Below are positions 15,521-17,123 of a DNA stretch of 17,123 nt, piece by piece. The notes under the pieces were generated by a model. It made no database searches. It was not told the origin of the DNA and saw nothing but the letters and a program-made list of their open reading frames with translations. Positions within the stretch are counted from its first letter, which is position 1. Each line of letters starts with the position of its first letter. The stretch is from the NCBI GenBank assembly GCA_032251315.1, contig JAVVEE010000058.1, positions 1-17,123 of the forward strand, written 5' to 3'. The DNA is from LH-M37 sp032251315. Its GTDB lineage: Bacteria > Pseudomonadota > Gammaproteobacteria > SZUA-229. Both the position numbers and the translations under genes were made by a program.

Positions 15521-16807
15521 GATTTTGCGGATGATGTTGTAAACAGCCCGGGTTAACTGGCTCAAATCGTCCGCTTGCATGATGTAGGGCGGCATCAGAT
15601 AAACCTGTCTGCCAAAGGGGCGTACCCATACGCCTTCGTCGACAAACTGTTGCGGCAGGGTCTTCATGTCGACAGGCTCTTTCATTTCCACGACGCCGAT
15701 GGCGCCGAGTACGCGCACCTCTTTTACACTCGCCAGCGAGGCGCAAGACTGTAGCTCCTGTTGGAGTTGCCGTCCGATGCGGGCGACATTTGCCTGCCAG
15801 GGCGAGTCGAGCAAAAGCCGGGTGCTGGCGAGGGCGACGCTGCAGGCCAGCGGGTTGGCCATGAACGTGGGTCCGTGCATGAACAGACCGGGGTCACCCT
15901 GGCTAATGGTGTGGCTGATTTCGGTGGTGGTGAGTGTGGCCGCCAGGGTCATGTAACCGCCGGTGAGGGATTTCCCCAGACACAGGATGTCGGGTGTGAT
16001 TTCAGTATGTTCCAGGGCGAATAGTTTTCCAGTGCGACCAAAACCGGTGGCGATTTCATCAAAAATGAGCAGTACGCCGTATTCATCGCAGAGCACGCGC
16101 AGGCGATTGAGGTAGTCGGCGGAATAGAAATGCATGCCGCCGGCACCCTGTACCACCGGTTCGAGAATGACCGCGGCGATGTCTGCGTGATGCGCATCCA
16201 GTGCCGCGCGCATGGCGCGCATATCATCATCATCGCAGGCTTCGCCAAATGCACGCGTCGGCGCATCGATAAAAAACTGCTGATGGATGCTGTCAGCAAA
16301 AAGCCGGTGCATCCCGGTCACCGGGTCACTCACCGACATCGCGCCAAAAGTGTCGCCGTGATAGCCCTGACGCAGGCTTAGAAACCGCTGTTTCTGCGGC
16401 GCGCCCCTGGTCTGCCAGTATTGAATGGCCATCTTCATGGCCACTTCCACCGATACCGAACCGGAGTCGGAAAAGAAAACGCTTTGCAGTGACTCGGGGG
16501 TTATCGCCACCAGTTGCGTGGCCAGGTCGACCGCGGGCTGGTGGCTCAGGCCGCCGAACATGACGTGGGCCATGGATTCGAGCTGACGGGTGATGGCCTG
16601 ATTGAGCACCGGATGGTTGTAGCCGTGGATGGCGCACCACCACGATGACATACCGTCGATCAGCTCCCGGCCATCGCTTAGTTTTAAACGTACGCCGTGT
16701 GCGGATGCCACCGGGAATATCGGCAGTCCGGAATTGATGGCGCTGTAGGGATGCCAGACGTGTTTTTGGTCATCAGCCAGCCAGTCGGGGGGCGTATTTG
16801 AAGTCAT
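15518..16807 (-). CDS. bioA: Adenosylmethionine-8-amino-7-oxononanoate aminotransferase
   Basis: PLP enzyme of biotin synthesis that converts 7-keto-8-aminopelargonate to 7,8-diaminopelargonate using S-adenosylmethionine as the unusual amino donor. The N-terminal signature is KHVWHPYSAI (15-24), with the DGMSSWWCAIHGYNHP substrate segment at 51-66. The PLP-binding features are SDSGSVSVEVAMKMA (113-127), GYHGDTFGAMSV (148-159), LIFDEIATGFGRTG (247-260) and the Schiff-base lysine K279 in CLGKSLTGGYM. The C-terminal half includes HGPTFMANPLACSVALAS and VWVRPFGRQVYLMPPY. Its 429 residues match E. coli BioA. It is not linked here to bioB, bioF or bioD. No BirA-type operator is recognisable upstream, and there is no Shine-Dalgarno before the ATG. 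Confidence 0.97.
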   Translation of the reverse strand: MTSNTPPDWLADDQKHVWHPYSAINSGLPIFPVASAHGVRLKLSDGRELIDGMSSWWCAIHGYNHPVLNQAITRQLESMAHVMFGGLSHQPAVDLATQLVAITPESLQSVFFSDSGSVSVEVAMKMAIQYWQTRGAPQKQRFLSLRQGYHGDTFGAMSVSDPVTGMHRLFADSIHQQFFIDAPTRAFGEACDDDDMRAMRAALDAHHADIAAVILEPVVQGAGGMHFYSADYLNRLRVLCDEYGVLLIFDEIATGFGRTGKLFALEHTEITPDILCLGKSLTGGYMTLAATLTTTEISHTISQGDPGLFMHGPTFMANPLACSVALASTRLLLDSPWQANVARIGRQLQQELQSCASLASVKEVRVLGAIGVVEMKEPVDMKTLPQQFVDEGVWVRPFGRQVYLMPPYIMQADDLSQLTRAVYNIIRKI

Positions 16808-16813
16808 GCGGTG

Positions 16814-16819
16814 ATTATA
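16814..16819 (-). promoter_or_regulatory. bioA: bioA -10 element placed for a leaderless transcript
   Basis: On the minus strand a consensus TATAAT (16819-16814) lies 6 bases before the bioA ATG (16807-16805), so a start site at the usual 7-base distance would fall on the A of the start codon. No good -35 hexamer is seen at 16-18 bases. The region up to 16880 is AT-rich. Confidence 0.4.
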
Positions 16820-16890
16820 TAAACAAGTTTTTATAAGGTGATAATGATATTTAGAATGATATCTAGAATAATCAGGAATAACAGCTGAGA

Positions 16891-17058
16891 TTAAAACTCC
16901 AGTCTCAAACCCAGTAGTAGGCTGTTTGCATTATCCCCCAAACTGTATCCCGCGGCCAGCGAGAGATTGGATGAGATGCCGGCAAGCAGTTTAAGGCCAG
17001 CCATATTGTCGGTATCATTGAAGATCTTCAGCTGTGAAAAAAAGGCATTACTATTGAG
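16891..17058 (-). pseudogene. C-terminal fragment of a probable outer-membrane beta-barrel protein
   Basis: On the minus strand an open frame of 55 codons ends with TAA at 16893-16891. It reads as three amphipathic strands, MAGLKLLAGIS, NLSLAAGYSLG and SLLLGLRLEF, with alternating hydrophobic residues and a C-terminal phenylalanine, the classical outer-membrane insertion signal. The frame is closed upstream by TAA (17061-17059), while another frame is open from the window edge to a TAG at 17053-17051. This suggests a frameshifted or decaying gene, or a sequencing error. It might belong to a porin-like or OmpA-barrel family; I cannot name it. An intact short ORF starting at the internal ATG is unlikely, because no signal peptide would be made. 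Confidence 0.45.
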
Positions 17059-17123
17059 TTACATGGAAAGGATACCCTTCAATCAAGACGCGCTGAGAAT
17101 ACATCCGTGTACGCTCGGCAGCA

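Noticed and set aside
16808..16890. BirA operator upstream of bioA
   Set aside because: No TTGTAAACC...GGTTTACA-type dyad is present; the AT-rich GATAT/ATATC short repeat there is too weak to interpret.

Overview
The window is about 17 kb of chromosomal backbone from a gammaproteobacterium. The gene order supports this placement: nadB divergent from rpoE-rseA-rseB-rseC, followed by a small glutaredoxin gene and lepA-lepB-DUF4845-rnc-era-recO, is a characteristic gammaproteobacterial arrangement. A sulfide:quinone oxidoreductase of the Acidithiobacillus type and a tandem-rhodanese sulfurtransferase sit next to nadB. They suggest, as an inference, a sulfur-oxidising (probably chemolithotrophic) lineage rather than an enteric one.

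Layout, left to right. (1) Positions 1-1080: oligoribonuclease (orn, +), then a 329-base gap holding a 170-bp near-perfect palindrome that looks like a MITE-type element, and a hairpin terminator. (2) 1081-5000, all on the minus strand: sqr, a tandem-domain rhodanese and nadB. nadB and the rhodanese are 4 bases apart and probably one operon. sqr lies 169 bases further downstream, behind a gap with an operator-like inverted repeat and an outward-facing plus-strand promoter with a 33-codon ORF. (3) 5001-5191: divergent nadB/rpoE promoter region. (4) 5192-7962 (+): the envelope-stress operon rpoE-rseA-rseB-rseC, closed by a strong intrinsic terminator. The periplasmic protease gene (mucD/degP type) often found after rseC is absent. 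(5) 8133-13767 (+): glutaredoxin-like gene, lepA, lepB, DUF4845, rnc, era, recO, a tightly spaced run linking translation, protein export, RNA processing, ribosome assembly and recombination. (6) 13804-16807 (minus): mltF (lytic transglycosylase, TTG start), a terminator, tRNA-Ser(CGA), and bioA. (7) 16808-17123: AT-rich bioA promoter region and the C-terminal piece of what looks like an outer-membrane beta-barrel gene, cut by an in-frame stop.

Nearly every gene belongs to a well-known family. I did not find a convincing new multi-gene system. The observations that most deserve a second look are the 170-bp palindrome, the operator/promoter/small-ORF arrangement between sqr and the rhodanese gene, the apparent leaderless start of bioA, and the broken outer-membrane gene at the right edge.
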